DNA of 64,000 bases from Pseudoalteromonas viridis (GTDB lineage: Bacteria > Pseudomonadota > Gammaproteobacteria > Enterobacterales > Alteromonadaceae): positions 806,001-870,000 of the forward strand of contig NZ_CP072425.1 in NCBI RefSeq assembly GCF_017742995.1, given 5' to 3'. Position numbers and translations under genes: made by a program. The notes beneath the pieces were generated by a model that ran no database searches, had not been told where the DNA came from, and was given only the letters and a program-made list of their open reading frames with translations. The first letter of the stretch is position 1. Each line of letters opens with the position of its first letter. Below are positions 1 to 9,405 of this stretch, piece by piece.

Positions 1-27
1 TATCGCGCCAATCAAAAGTGTTTTCAT
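1..27 (-). CDS. 5' end of a gene leaving the window
   Basis: Only the first nine codons are present, reading M-K-T-L-L-I-G-A-I on the minus strand. The ATG at 27-25 is preceded by AAGGAAAG, a good ribosome binding site. A lysine followed by a hydrophobic run suggests the start of a signal peptide or membrane segment. Nothing more can be said about the product. Confidence 0.55.
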
Positions 28-404
28 TACGCTTTCCTTATGTAACAAAATTGCTAAAAAACACAGCGAGTTTAGTCTCCTTTGCTAATAGGGCAACCGA
101 CAAACACATGGAAATGATGTAACACAATGTTCTGCTGCACTTCTTAAGCAAAATTGCGCCTATCGCTTAGCCTAGTGATTAAACAGCATATTGATATATA
201 AGCTTAAGAAAACGCTTCAGTTCAGGCATCTGGCCAATGGCCATTCTGGGCTCAAAACGTTGATAGTGCGTAATCAACACATTCTGACCTTTGAAAGTGA
301 TAAAAATCGTCTTTGACAGGCGAGTTCCATAACACCATGGGGAAAGACAATTATTCAATTTAGAAGCTAATAAACATTGCCAGTGTATGAGCAGAAAAAT
401 CGAA
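28..404. other. Intergenic region without a convincing gene
   Basis: This stretch separates the partial gene at the left edge from the alkaline phosphatase terminator. The bases nearest the left gene should hold its promoter. A minus-strand reading frame of 85 codons (436-179) crosses it, but its first codons are formed by the phosphatase terminator hairpin, it has no ribosome binding site, and its product resembles no family I know. I see no RNA gene or repeat here. Confidence 0.4.
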
Positions 405-432
405 AACAAAAAAGCCACAGTTTGGCTGTGGC
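405..432 (-). terminator. Rho-independent terminator of the alkaline phosphatase gene
   Basis: On the minus strand the stem GCCACAG/CTGTGGC with a five-base loop is followed by TTTTTTGTTTT. It lies about 60 bases after the phosphatase stop codon, so it fits as that gene's terminator. Confidence 0.8.
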
Positions 433-492
433 CCAAATAAGATCGGCAGATCTTTTATGTTAGTTATTATGGATTATCCTTAAAAACCTGTC

Positions 493-2216
493 TTACTCAG
501 CCTCTGCCAGGCCCAGTGCTTTGATCATCTTAGTGCCGATGTCGACATGGTGTTGCAGTGTTGAGAACTGCTCAGTCACGCCAGCCGGACCAAACGCGTA
601 GACAGGAACAGGTGCTGCTGTGTGCGTACCTGTGCCCCACACTACGTTTTGCTGTTTCGCCACGATGCGACCAACTTTGGCTGTATAGTCTTCAGTGCCG
701 TACACATAGAAGTCAGAGAAGTCATCAAACTTAGGCAGCGGTACATTGTCGCTATTGAAGCCTTTAAATTCATTCATGCGAGCAGCTTCGTCAATGCTGA
801 CTTCATACGGCGTGTACATTTTGATGGCATCTTGCCAGTCCTGATCCGTTGAGTTGCTGAAGTTATAGTCGCCATTTACATGGCCAATCACATCGTAGAA
901 GGTGCCTTTTTGTTCGTACAGCGTATCCAGTAACTCAAGTCCACCAAAATTGAACTTAGGCTTGTATTGTTTGCCACGCATGCCGTCGCCCGGCAGGTCA
1001 ACAGCTTCTGGCTTGTTGTGGCTTGAGTAGCTGAAACCAAAGCTGCCGGTTTCGTGGTCAGCTGTTACAACAACCAAAGTGTCGGTACGCTCTTTTGCCC
1101 ACTCGTGGACTGCTTCTACCGCTTCGTCAAACTTCAGTAGCTCATTGAGCATCCAGCCAGCGTCGTTCGCGTGACCTGCCCAGTCAATCTGACCGCCTTC
1201 AATCATCAGGAAGAAGCCGTCTTCATCTTTAGACAGAATATCCAGCGCTTTCAGTGTCATGTCTTTTAAAGAAGGCTGAGTACAGCTGTTATCCGCTTTA
1301 CATGCTTTATAGGCAATCCCATCTGCCATACCTGACTTCGCAAACAAACCAAGAATTTTGTCACCTTTAAGTGCACTCAGTTGTGCATTGTCAAAGGCCA
1401 GCTCATAGCCATGCTGCTCTTTTGCTTCTACCACAACATTGCGCTCGTCATCTCGCTTTGAGTCTGAATATGACTTTTCAGGCATGCCCAGAGCAGCCAT
1501 TTTCTGTCTAACTTCAGCTGCTTTTTGTTTAATTTCTTCTGAGGCATCGTCGGCTTTCGCCGCTTTTAACACTTTAGGTAAAAAGGCACGCGCACCGCCA
1601 GAGAGCATGACATCGACCATGCCACTTTCCACCATTTCAACGGCAATTTCCGGCTCGTAAGAACGGTGAGGCTGGTGTGCCGCAAAGGCAGCCGGGGTAG
1701 CATGAGTCAGGCGCGTATCAGAGACCAGACCTGTCGCTTTGCCTGCTTTCTTCGCTTTCTCCAGAATGGTTTCAATCACATAACCTTTGTCATCCAGACC
1801 AATCATTTCAGAGCCTGCGGCTTTACCCGTTGCCAGCTGAGTTGCTGAACAGGCAGAGTCAACGACCAGCTTGCCATTTTCGCCATGCGGTGCGTTTAGT
1901 GATAAACCCAGATGACCACCGGCAGCAAGTTTAGACAGCGCGGTTTCATTGTTTTTATTGTTGTACGTAGAATTAGGTGCACGACGTGCATACTCTTCAA
2001 GTAAACCGACCTGCTGTGCGCCCATGCCGTCACCAATCATCAGGATAACATTCTTAACCTGAGTCACGGGCTCTGGTGCTACTTCCACCTCCTTGACGAC
2101 CTCTACTTCCTTAACAACTTCAACTTCTTTTACGACTTCTACCGTTTTGGTATCGTCATCATTACATGCGGTCAATAAGACGGCAGATACCGCCACTGCT
2201 AATAGCTTTTTTTCAT
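493..2216 (-). CDS. phoA: Alkaline phosphatase (PhoA family), lipoprotein, frameshifted near its start
   Basis: Hydrolyses phosphate monoesters outside the cytoplasm. Family hallmarks are visible: IGDGMG metal site near the N-terminus, DSACSATQ with the nucleophilic serine, a DWAGHAND metal motif, TADHETGSF, and a late THTAAPVPV histidine. The N-terminus has a lipobox (LLTAC) followed by about three VEVVKE repeats, a probable spacer that holds the enzyme off the membrane. The ATG at 2216-2214, preceded by AGGA, is the expected start, but the A7 run after it leads to a stop after five codons (M-K-K-S-Y). One extra A would give M-K-K-K-L-L-A-V-A-V and join the main frame. The open main frame alone would need a GTG at 2196 with no ribosome binding site. 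The shift may be real, a slippage site, or a sequencing error. Terminator follows at 405-432. Confidence 0.9.
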
Positions 2217-2314
2217 TGTAGTGTTCCTAAAACGTAATCATCTGAGCCGCGGCACAGTTTAGGGACACTTGATGACTATTTTATTTCAGCCGGATTACAC
2301 TTTGTGTTATTGCA

Positions 2315-3508
2315 CTATTGTTTTTTCATCAAAAAAGCACCAGCCAGATGACCACTCACCCCAAAGATAAAGATACTCAGTAAGACTGTGGCCGCCGTGA
2401 TCTTAGTGATCAGCAGGCTATGTGGCAGCTCAGAGCCCAACAGCATCAGGCTTAACACCACCGACGCCAGTCCTTTTGGCCCAAACCAGGCCAGTACCAT
2501 TCGCTCATACCAAGTCAGTCGGGTACCCAGTAACAGTAAGATCACCGGAAAGAAGCGGAACACAGCCACTGCCAGCAGGGCATAGGCCCACACCAGCCAG
2601 TCAAATGTTGTGAACAACAGCACAGTGGCGCAGATCCCGAAGATCACCCACAGAATATCAGCCGCCAGCTCGGCAATGTGCTCACTTTCTTCGATGAGTT
2701 TGTCCTTCAGGGCGTCGCGAAAACCATAGTCAAACAACAAGCCACTGATAAACACCGCGATAAAGCCGCTGCCGCCAGCTAATTGCGTAACGGAAAACAC
2801 CGCAATGGCAATCCCGATAAATAAAAACGGACTGCTCTTGGCGGCAAAAAAGTGATGACGATAAGTCAACTTTATCAGGTAAATGGCAGCAAAAGTTAAC
2901 ACTAATGCTACAATCAGTGCAAGGCCGACCTCCTGCAAAAAGAGCGCCCCCAGAGAGCGCTGCGCAGGCTGTTGGGTATACAGGCTGCTGCTTAGTAAAA
3001 ACAGAAAAACCGGCACACATAAACCATCGTTCAGGCCACTTTCCACATTAATGGCCTCGCGAAGCTTAGCCGGTACCTGCTTTTGCTGGATAAAGCTCTG
3101 ACATAAGGCCGCATCGGTGGGTGTCAGCATAATCGCCAGAATAAAACAGCTCAGCCAGGGCAAAGCCAACAGCGCATGTGCCCCAAGTGCAGCAAACCCC
3201 ATGGTTAATGGCAGCGCAAGTAACAGTAACAGCGGCAGTTGATAGGAGTGCAGCAGCACTCTGAGACGGGTTTTTGCCGCATCAGAGAACAAAAAAATGG
3301 CCAGGATCAATTCCACCAGCGGCAAGAACTCGCGCAGCGTCTCCAACCGTAGCGCCAGTGAATCCTGAAAATACCAACCCAGGGCACATCCAAACAGCAC
3401 AAACCACATCGGCCCGGTAAATTCCGCCCGCTGCAGCTGACGAATGGCAATGGAATATAAAAAAATGGCCAGCCCCAGCCAGGCCAGCACCAAATAGGTT
3501 TTTTCCAC
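2315..3508 (-). CDS. Cation/proton antiporter, CPA1 (NhaP) type
   Basis: A 397-aa, very hydrophobic protein with about 11-12 membrane segments, expected to exchange Na+ or K+ for H+ across the inner membrane. The sequence shows the CPA1 signatures TPTDAAL (about residue 128) and ESGLNDG (about residue 156), where the Asn-Asp pair binds the ion, and a late GPKGLASVVLS segment. It lacks the cytoplasmic tail of longer relatives. The start is GTG at 3508, chosen because AAGGAGG lies six bases upstream. The substrate ion cannot be told from sequence. It is transcribed in the same direction as the phosphatase gene 98 bases downstream, with no clear terminator between them. Confidence 0.85.
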   Translation of the reverse strand: MEKTYLVLAWLGLAIFLYSIAIRQLQRAEFTGPMWFVLFGCALGWYFQDSLALRLETLREFLPLVELILAIFLFSDAAKTRLRVLLHSYQLPLLLLLALPLTMGFAALGAHALLALPWLSCFILAIMLTPTDAALCQSFIQQKQVPAKLREAINVESGLNDGLCVPVFLFLLSSSLYTQQPAQRSLGALFLQEVGLALIVALVLTFAAIYLIKLTYRHHFFAAKSSPFLFIGIAIAVFSVTQLAGGSGFIAVFISGLLFDYGFRDALKDKLIEESEHIAELAADILWVIFGICATVLLFTTFDWLVWAYALLAVAVFRFFPVILLLLGTRLTWYERMVLAWFGPKGLASVVLSLMLLGSELPHSLLITKITAATVLLSIFIFGVSGHLAGAFLMKKQ

Positions 3509-3736
3509 TTAACGCCTCCTTGGCTTAGTTAAACAAAGACCACTTTATACTACGCTCGCAGTAGTAACAGAGCAAAGAAAATACCCGGACTGCTTGTGAT
3601 TGCATACGGGATAGCAACCCAGAGCGCAGGCGGATGGTATGCGGCACATGAAAAAGCTGCGATTAGCCCAGCTTATGCTGTTTTCTTGCGGTTAATTTTT
3701 GCTAGAATGGCGGCAAATTTTTTTGGAGAACCGTCA

Positions 3737-4657
3737 ATGGCAATGTATGTAGTGGGACACAAGATCCCAGACTCAGATTCAATTTGTGGTGCAATTGCAC
3801 TGGCTTACCTGAAGAACCAGATCGGTGAAGAAGCGATTCCAACGCGTTTGGGCGATGTTTCTCCCGAGACCCAGTTTATTCTGGAGCGCTTTGGCTTTGA
3901 AGCCCCGGAGCTCAAGCTTAGCTATGCCGGTGAAGAAGTCTATATCGTTGACCATACAGAGAAAACACAAGCGCCTGATGACATCGACGAAGCCACTGTT
4001 GTCGGAGTGGTTGACCACCACAAGCTTGGCGACCTGACTACCTCAACGCCGCTTGAGTGTTGGATCCGTCCGGTAGGGTGTAGCAATACCATCATCAAAA
4101 TGATGTACGATTTTTACGGTGTAGAAATCCCACAAGGGATTGCAGGCCTGATGATGTGTGCCATCCTGAGCGATACGGTGATCTTCAAATCACCAACTTG
4201 CACCACCGCAGACATTAAATGTGTAGAAGCGCTGGCTGAAATTGCAGGCATCGAAGACTTTAAAGCGCTGGGCATGGAAATGTTCAAAGTCAAATCCGCG
4301 GTTGAAGGCACACCGGCACGCGACCTGGTAATGCGTGACTTTAAAGACTTCAACATGAACGGCAACCTGGTTGGTATCGGCCAGCTGGAAGTGATCGACC
4401 TGTCTGTATTCGACGACATCAAAGCCGACTTGGAAGCCGACATTGCTAAGCTGAAAGAAGAAGGTGGCCGTCACTCAGTGTTGCTGCTGCTCACCGACAT
4501 CATGCAAGAAGGCTCTCAAATGCTGATCGCTTCTGACGACGAAAGCATTGTCGCCAAAGCCTATCAGGTTACCCCTGAAAATAGCCGAGTATGGCTGGAC
4601 GGCGTACTAAGCCGTAAAAAGCAGGTTGTTCCGCCACTGCAAGATGCATTCGCATAA
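3737..4657 (+). CDS. ppaC: Manganese-dependent inorganic pyrophosphatase (family II)
   Basis: Cytoplasmic enzyme hydrolysing pyrophosphate to two phosphates, which drives biosynthetic reactions forward. The 306-aa protein has the DHH-family layout: GHKIPDSDS at the N-terminus, VDHTE, the VDHHKLGD motif (about residue 92) and a C-terminal DHHA2 domain ending around SRKKQVVPPL, the substrate-binding region. The start at 3737 (M-A-M-Y-V-V-G-H) fits the usual family N-terminus and has GGAG about 8 bases upstream; longer readings from 3596 lack this. It ends against a bidirectional terminator. Confidence 0.93.
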   Translation: MAMYVVGHKIPDSDSICGAIALAYLKNQIGEEAIPTRLGDVSPETQFILERFGFEAPELKLSYAGEEVYIVDHTEKTQAPDDIDEATVVGVVDHHKLGDLTTSTPLECWIRPVGCSNTIIKMMYDFYGVEIPQGIAGLMMCAILSDTVIFKSPTCTTADIKCVEALAEIAGIEDFKALGMEMFKVKSAVEGTPARDLVMRDFKDFNMNGNLVGIGQLEVIDLSVFDDIKADLEADIAKLKEEGGRHSVLLLLTDIMQEGSQMLIASDDESIVAKAYQVTPENSRVWLDGVLSRKKQVVPPLQDAFA

Positions 4658-4677
4658 ACCTGGCTGATAAACCTCAG

Positions 4678-4707
4678 AAAAAGCCCTGCTCCTGTCAGGG
4701 CTTTTTT
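4678..4707. terminator. Bidirectional terminator between ppaC and a DMT exporter gene
   Basis: AAAAAGCCCTG and CAGGGCTTTTTT form a stem with a seven-base loop and have A and T tracts on both sides, so it can stop transcription from either of the two convergent genes. Confidence 0.85.
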
Positions 4708-4711
4708 GTTT

Positions 4712-5614
4712 TTAGCTACCCTGTAAAGCAGACGATGCATTCTCTTTCTTGTTATCACGTTTACCCTGATACTGGTAAACAAAAATGGCACACATGATGA
4801 TGCCCAGGCTAACCGGGAGCCGTGAGTCAAATACCTGATCGCTGATGAGATAAGATAATAGCACCCCCAAGGTTGGCACCAGATAATTACTGAATGAGGC
4901 AAAAGCCGGTCCTTTGCTCATGATCAGCTGCATAAACAAGATATACACGACCCCACCACAGAATACCCCGAGATAAACACTGGCTAGCACTGCTTCTGGT
5001 TTGAACTGTGCCACGTCCAGTGGCGAAAATAGCACAGCCAGAGGCAGTAACTGCACAGCAGAAATCGCAATCACATCACGGGCCACAACCACAGGGTGCA
5101 GATGTGCAAGCTTTCTGACCAGGATTAAACTCAGGGCAAAGCTCAGCGCCGCAATAAAAATTGCCGCAGCGCCCACAAATTGAGAGGTCGATTGCGTTTG
5201 CAGCTGGGGTAAAAATAAATACAACAAGCCGGCAAATCCAATCAGGCCACACACAACCCCTTTAGCGCTGAACTCACTGTCTTTGAGCAATAAGGGGGCA
5301 AGTAAGATCGTCAGCAGAGGATTCATGCCCGTAATGACCGCGGCATGTGCAGCTGCCGTTGTTTGCTGCCCCCAGGCCACGAGCAGAAATGGTAAAGTGG
5401 CTTCCAGCAAGCCAATGACAAACAACAAACGCCAGTGTCCGGGTTCACGCTTTAGACCCAGAAAATAACAGGCAACAATCAGTACCAGCGCACCGATACC
5501 AGCGCGCAACGCAGCTATCCACAGTGCCGGGATACTCTCCAGCGCAATGGCGTTAAAGATATACTGGGATCCCCATAGCAATCCGCACGCTATCAACATC
5601 ATTATAGACTTCAT
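4712..5614 (-). CDS. DMT-superfamily permease with two EamA domains
   Basis: A 300-aa inner-membrane protein with about ten transmembrane helices in two EamA repeats, the layout of drug/metabolite exporters. The N-terminal LLWGSQYIFNAIALE and the second-half GPAFASFSNYLVPTLGVLLS segments are typical. The substrate is unknown. The ATG at 5614 is preferred over the adjacent TTG because AAAGGAG lies six bases before it. The tail is charged (GKRDNKKE). It is 45 bases downstream of the oxidoreductase gene on the same strand, so the two may be cotranscribed. Confidence 0.85.
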   Translation of the reverse strand: MKSIMMLIACGLLWGSQYIFNAIALESIPALWIAALRAGIGALVLIVACYFLGLKREPGHWRLLFVIGLLEATLPFLLVAWGQQTTAAAHAAVITGMNPLLTILLAPLLLKDSEFSAKGVVCGLIGFAGLLYLFLPQLQTQSTSQFVGAAAIFIAALSFALSLILVRKLAHLHPVVVARDVIAISAVQLLPLAVLFSPLDVAQFKPEAVLASVYLGVFCGGVVYILFMQLIMSKGPAFASFSNYLVPTLGVLLSYLISDQVFDSRLPVSLGIIMCAIFVYQYQGKRDNKKENASSALQGS

Positions 5615-5659
5615 CAAACACTCCTTTTATTGGCTGGGGTACCCAACCAGGCTTGCACA

Positions 5660-6592
5660 TTATAAACGAATAACAATTTTACCCCGAACATGTTCCGTTT
5701 CTGAGCGAGCATGGGCTTGTGCGATTTGAGCAAAGGGCATTTCAACAATCTCGGGAAGTTTAATCTCGCCGCTGTCAATCAAGGTGCCGATGTGTGCAAG
5801 CTGATCACCATCTGGCATGACCAACACCCGTTCATGCGCAAAGCGATACCGGCTGGGTAACGCGTGCGTCTTCAGCGTTGAAATGTACAGGCCGGATGCG
5901 TTTAGCGCATCATATATCCCCGGCGCATCGTTATCGACAATATCAAACACCACATCAAACTGTCCCAACGCTTTCAGATAATCCGGTGTGCGATAGTCTG
6001 CCACCTGATCTGCGCCCAGCGCGCGCAGATAATCATGATTGGCAGCCGATGCTACCGCACTCACACGCGCCCCCTGACGCTTTGCAAATTGCACAGCGAA
6101 ACTACCAACTCCGCCACTGGCGCCATGGATCAAGACCTCTGTACCCGGCCCAATCTCTGCCAGCTGATGCATTGCCTGCCAGGCCGTAAGCGCAGTCAGC
6201 GGCACTGAGGCAGCCTCGGCAAAACTCAAAGAGCGCGGTTTTTTTGCCACCAGCGCGGCATTCACGCTGATGTATTGCGCATAAGCCCCGTCCCTGCTTA
6301 AATCACCAAAGGCGTAAACAGGGCTGCCAATCTGTAAGCCACTCACCTGCTTGCCCATTTGCACGACCCTTCCTGCCACATCCCAGCCTAAGATCAAAGG
6401 CAATTGATGCAGCCCCTCTGCTGCTAACCAGCCTTCCCGTACTTTCCAGTCAAGCGGATTAACACTGGTACAGACCACCTCAATCAAGACATCATCTTCC
6501 GCGACATAAGGTAATGGCACTTGCTCTTCAAGCAATACCTGCTGATTGCCGTAGGTATGAATTCGAAGGGCCTGCATTGTTGTACTGTTCAT
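5660..6592 (-). CDS. Zinc-independent medium-chain dehydrogenase/quinone oxidoreductase family protein
   Basis: A 310-aa cytoplasmic reductase of the medium-chain dehydrogenase superfamily, NADPH:quinone-reductase branch. The N-terminal GroES-like domain is followed by a Rossmann domain with GASGGVGSFAVQFAK (about residue 155), the dinucleotide-binding loop. Zinc-binding cysteines are not apparent. Enzymes of this group reduce quinones or activated alkenes; the substrate is unknown. The start has CAGGAG about eight bases upstream. It is divergent from the LuxR-type gene, with a 14-bp palindrome in between that may control it. Confidence 0.85.
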   Translation of the reverse strand: MNSTTMQALRIHTYGNQQVLLEEQVPLPYVAEDDVLIEVVCTSVNPLDWKVREGWLAAEGLHQLPLILGWDVAGRVVQMGKQVSGLQIGSPVYAFGDLSRDGAYAQYISVNAALVAKKPRSLSFAEAASVPLTALTAWQAMHQLAEIGPGTEVLIHGASGGVGSFAVQFAKRQGARVSAVASAANHDYLRALGADQVADYRTPDYLKALGQFDVVFDIVDNDAPGIYDALNASGLYISTLKTHALPSRYRFAHERVLVMPDGDQLAHIGTLIDSGEIKLPEIVEMPFAQIAQAHARSETEHVRGKIVIRL

Positions 6593-6658
6593 TGTTTTTA
6601 CTCCTGATTAGTTTGCATGCTTTAACCCCTGCTATGCTAGTGTCTTTACCCGGTTTTA

Positions 6659-6672
6659 CACCTGTACAGGTG
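6659..6672. promoter_or_regulatory. 14-bp perfect palindrome in a divergent promoter region
   Basis: CACCTGTACAGGTG is a perfect palindrome located 67 bases upstream of the oxidoreductase start and 207 bases before the LuxR-type gene. Its arms ACCTGT and ACAGGT equal the outer arms of the classical Vibrio fischeri lux box, but the eight-base centre of that box is missing. It could be an operator for the LuxR solo or for another dimeric regulator. This is inference from position and symmetry. Confidence 0.45.
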
Positions 6673-6879
6673 GTCAGGTCATGGCGCAGTGAAGCTTGAT
6701 AAGCCTGTTAAAGGGCTCGATATGCGCCAAAGCACACCAAACTAAAGAGGCGTCATACTCCCGCCTTTTTGCGCGCGACTATATTGAGAGAAATTAAGCT
6801 TCAAAAATAAACACTTGACTAACCATGTCCCCATAATAATATCGTTACTCATAATGGAAAATAACTGTGTTTCATTGCT

Positions 6880-7617
6880 ATGATCAACAAGGATAAATTG
6901 TTTCAGACACTGGATTTTATTGACCACTGCGTAAAATCAGATAATGACAGTCATTCAGTCCATCTGCTGTTTAGTAAACTGGATAAAATTATTCCCATCA
7001 AAAGCGCGATTTTAGCCATTGATATACACGAGCAGTTTCAACTTACCAGTCCCTCGCAACTATTTACCTACAATTTAAATAGTGAGTGGCAACAACTCTA
7101 CTTTCAGCGCAAGTTCTATCAACAAGATCCGGTCCTTAACGCAGCCTCACACAGCAGCCGGGTCATAGACTGGCAAAGCGCCTTTCAACTCTCTCCAGCC
7201 AAGCAGTCCTATTCCAGTGACTTTCAGCTGCTGTCTCAGAAATATGTGGGCAGTCACGGCCTGTCAGTTGTGGTCAATAATCACAGTGGCTCTACTTTGT
7301 TGTCGATTGCGACACAAGTTATACCGGACCAAAATGGTGAACAGCTCCTCTCATATATTGCGCCACATTTTCATGAGTTATTTTCACGTGATGGCGAAAA
7401 TACCCGGCGAAAAATGGGAATGCCGCAATTATCCGCTCGCGAGCTTGAAGTATTAAAATGGGCAAAGGAAGGCAAAGCCAATGGCGATATTGCGCTGATC
7501 CTCAGTATATCTGAGCGCACCATCAAGTTTCACTTATCGAATATATTTACCAAGCTCAATGTGATTAACCGTACTCAGGCCATCGCCAAAGCCATGCACT
7601 TTGGTATTATTCAGTAG
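6880..7617 (+). CDS. LuxR-family regulator with autoinducer-binding domain (LuxR solo)
   Basis: A 245-aa regulator. Residues to about 165 form an autoinducer-binding domain and residues from about 180 a GerE-type helix-turn-helix (LSARELEVLKWAKEGK...SERTIKFHLSNIFTKL). Counting from the motif, Trp and Tyr four residues apart, Asp-Pro nine residues later and a Trp 15 after the Asp match TraR W57, Y61, D70-P71 and W85, the acyl-homoserine-lactone contacts. All are kept, so it may really bind such a signal. No LuxI synthase gene is in the window, making it a solo. The upstream ribosome binding site is weak. Target genes are unknown; the divergent oxidoreductase is a candidate. Confidence 0.88.
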   Translation: MINKDKLFQTLDFIDHCVKSDNDSHSVHLLFSKLDKIIPIKSAILAIDIHEQFQLTSPSQLFTYNLNSEWQQLYFQRKFYQQDPVLNAASHSSRVIDWQSAFQLSPAKQSYSSDFQLLSQKYVGSHGLSVVVNNHSGSTLLSIATQVIPDQNGEQLLSYIAPHFHELFSRDGENTRRKMGMPQLSARELEVLKWAKEGKANGDIALILSISERTIKFHLSNIFTKLNVINRTQAIAKAMHFGIIQ

Positions 7618-7875
7618 CTTGAAATGAGACCCAGCAATAGCGTGCTATCTTAGTTATAACCTCTGAATAAAAAGCCAGTTTATAGCACGATACCAGCCGA
7701 TGATCCGAACGATAAAGAAGCTAAAACATACGGCTGTGCCGTTTCGTGCTTGCGGACAAGCGACAGAATAAATTCATCACGCCCAGGTATGTCGAGACAG
7801 TATGCGGATAAGCATCGAATTAGCGGTGAGCATCATTGGGGCCGTTTAGTGAGGCGCGATAAAAAACAGGCAATA

Positions 7876-7901
7876 AAAAACCCGGCCTGAGCCGGGTTTT
7901 T
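7876..7901. terminator. Terminator of the rpmB-rpmG operon
   Basis: CCCGGC-CTGA-GCCGGG flanked by A and T tracts works in both directions, so it can end rpmG on the minus strand and the LuxR-type gene on the plus strand. The rest of the region between the two genes, 7618 to 7875, shows no gene or RNA I can recognise. Confidence 0.9.
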
Positions 7902-7917
7902 CGAATCTAAAAGCGAA

Positions 7918-8073
7918 TTACTTGATTTTCGCTTCTTTGAAGATCACGTGCTTACGTACTTTAGGATCGTACTTTTTGATCTCCATTTTTTCAGGCATGT
8001 TACGCTTGTTCTTGTCGGTAGTGTAGAAATAACCAGTACCAGCAGTAGAAACTAGACGGATCTTATCACGCAT
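7918..8073 (-). CDS. rpmG: 50S ribosomal protein L33
   Basis: Encodes 51 aa, [20 protein letters not shown], a small basic protein of the large ribosomal subunit and a close match to the E. coli family in length. It lacks the CxxC pairs of zinc-binding L33 forms. It follows rpmB after 12 bases, the usual rpmB-rpmG operon, with a ribosome binding site AGGAGC before the ATG. The terminator follows directly. Confidence 0.95.
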   Translation of the reverse strand: MRDKIRLVSTAGTGYFYTTDKNKRNMPEKMEIKKYDPKVRKHVIFKEAKIK

Positions 8074-8085
8074 GATTTAAGCTCC

Positions 8086-8322
8086 TTATACTTTTTCGCC
8101 GCGAGCACGGATATCAGTCAATACCGCGTCGATGCCTTTTTTATCGATGATACGCATACCTTTAGTAGTAGTGCGTAGAGTAACAAAGCGCTTTTCGCTT
8201 TCAACCCAGAAACGGTGCGTTTGCAGGTTAGGTAGGAAACGACGCTTAGTTGCGTTGCGCGCGTGTGAACGGTTGTTACCAACAACCGGGCGCTTACCTG
8301 TAACTTGACAGACTTTAGACAT
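8086..8322 (-). CDS. rpmB: 50S ribosomal protein L28
   Basis: A 78-aa ribosomal protein of the large subunit. The N-terminus [15 protein letters not shown] and the segment [15 protein letters not shown] are characteristic; length is the usual 78. The start is preceded by GGAGAT. It is the first gene of the rpmB-rpmG pair, so the operon promoter should lie in 8323-8600, which holds no other gene. Confidence 0.97.
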   Translation of the reverse strand: MSKVCQVTGKRPVVGNNRSHARNATKRRFLPNLQTHRFWVESEKRFVTLRTTTKGMRIIDKKGIDAVLTDIRARGEKV

Positions 8323-8600
8323 GTCTATATATCTCCAATAACTTCGCTCGAGCTTAACTTCCCCTTAGGCCTTCAAACTGCTTGCCCTGGGTAAAATCAA
8401 AGGGCGCTCTTTATACAGTATTTACAGGCAGAGTTCAAGGATCTGATGATATCCTAATCAGCTCATGGGTAAATTTGATAGCGGCCAATTATAATGATCC
8501 ATGGCCGCTTAGGAAAGTAAAAACTGCATTTAAATTAAACTATTTTTAATTTATGCTAGGAAAGCGCCCTGAAACACGCCATATCCGGGCCACCCCCCTG

Positions 8601-9275
8601 CTACAACAGCCCCCGTTGGGCAAATGAAAGGCAACAGCTGCCCGCCACAATTAAATGATCAAGTACCTGAATATCCACCAATGCGAGGGCACGCTGTAAT
8701 TTATTGGTGATCAGCTTGTCTGCTTCACTGGGTTCAGCCACCCCCGAAGGATGGTTGTGGGCAAAGATCAAGGCGGCCGCATTGTATTTCAGTGCCGCCT
8801 TCACCACTTCTCTGGGATACACACTGGCGGCATTGATAGTGCCCGAAAATAGCACTTCATCTCGGATCAGGCGATTCTGGTTATCTAAAAACAGCGCCAT
8901 AAACACCTCGTGATGCAAACCCTTGAGCTGAATTTTCAGATAGTCACTGACCGCCTGAGGCGAGCCAAACTGCGCATCGCGAACCATGTCTTCCAGCAAA
9001 TAGCGGCGGCTTAGCTCCAGTACCGCCTGCAACTGCACATACTTGGCTTCACCCACCCCTTTAAACTGACAAAACTCGCCGCACGACACATTCATCAAAG
9101 CCTGTAACGAGCCACTTTGCTCAATCAGCGACTGAGCCAGCTCTATGGCATTCATACCAGCCACCCCGGTACGTAAAAAAATTGCCAGTAGTTCGGCATC
9201 ACTGAGCGCACTGGCGCCACTGGTTAACAGGCGCTCTCTCGGGCGCTGTGCTTTGGGCATGGCCAATAATTGCAT
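8601..9275 (-). CDS. radC: RadC family JAMM/MPN-domain protein
   Basis: A 224-aa protein with an N-terminal helix-hairpin-helix region (LSDAELLAIFLRTG) and a C-terminal JAMM metalloprotease-like domain with the HNHPSG...SEAD zinc motif around residue 172. Once linked to DNA repair, its actual function is unclear. The start at 9275 (M-Q-L-L-A-M-P-K) is set by AAGGAGG eight bases upstream; an ATG 30 bases earlier has no such site. It is divergent from coaBC, the same arrangement as in E. coli. Confidence 0.93.
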   Translation of the reverse strand: MQLLAMPKAQRPRERLLTSGASALSDAELLAIFLRTGVAGMNAIELAQSLIEQSGSLQALMNVSCGEFCQFKGVGEAKYVQLQAVLELSRRYLLEDMVRDAQFGSPQAVSDYLKIQLKGLHHEVFMALFLDNQNRLIRDEVLFSGTINAASVYPREVVKAALKYNAAALIFAHNHPSGVAEPSEADKLITNKLQRALALVDIQVLDHLIVAGSCCLSFAQRGLL

Positions 9276-9405
9276 GTTTGCATCCTCCTTATGGGCATTC
9301 ATCACGTCACTGTGATTCTCTGAGTGTAGTCACCGGGCAGAATAATTCAAAACCCGGGGTAGGCTATGCTATCTTAGCGCTAGTTTTTATTTGCAGGGGC
9401 CGAGC

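Noticed and set aside
179..436. Minus-strand frame of 85 codons next to the phosphatase gene
   Set aside because: Its first codons lie in the phosphatase terminator hairpin, it has no ribosome binding site and no known resemblance.
2217..2314. Possible Pho box before the alkaline phosphatase gene
   Set aside because: TAGTCAT and GTGTCCC match the seven-base Pho half-sites at only five positions each and with the wrong spacing.
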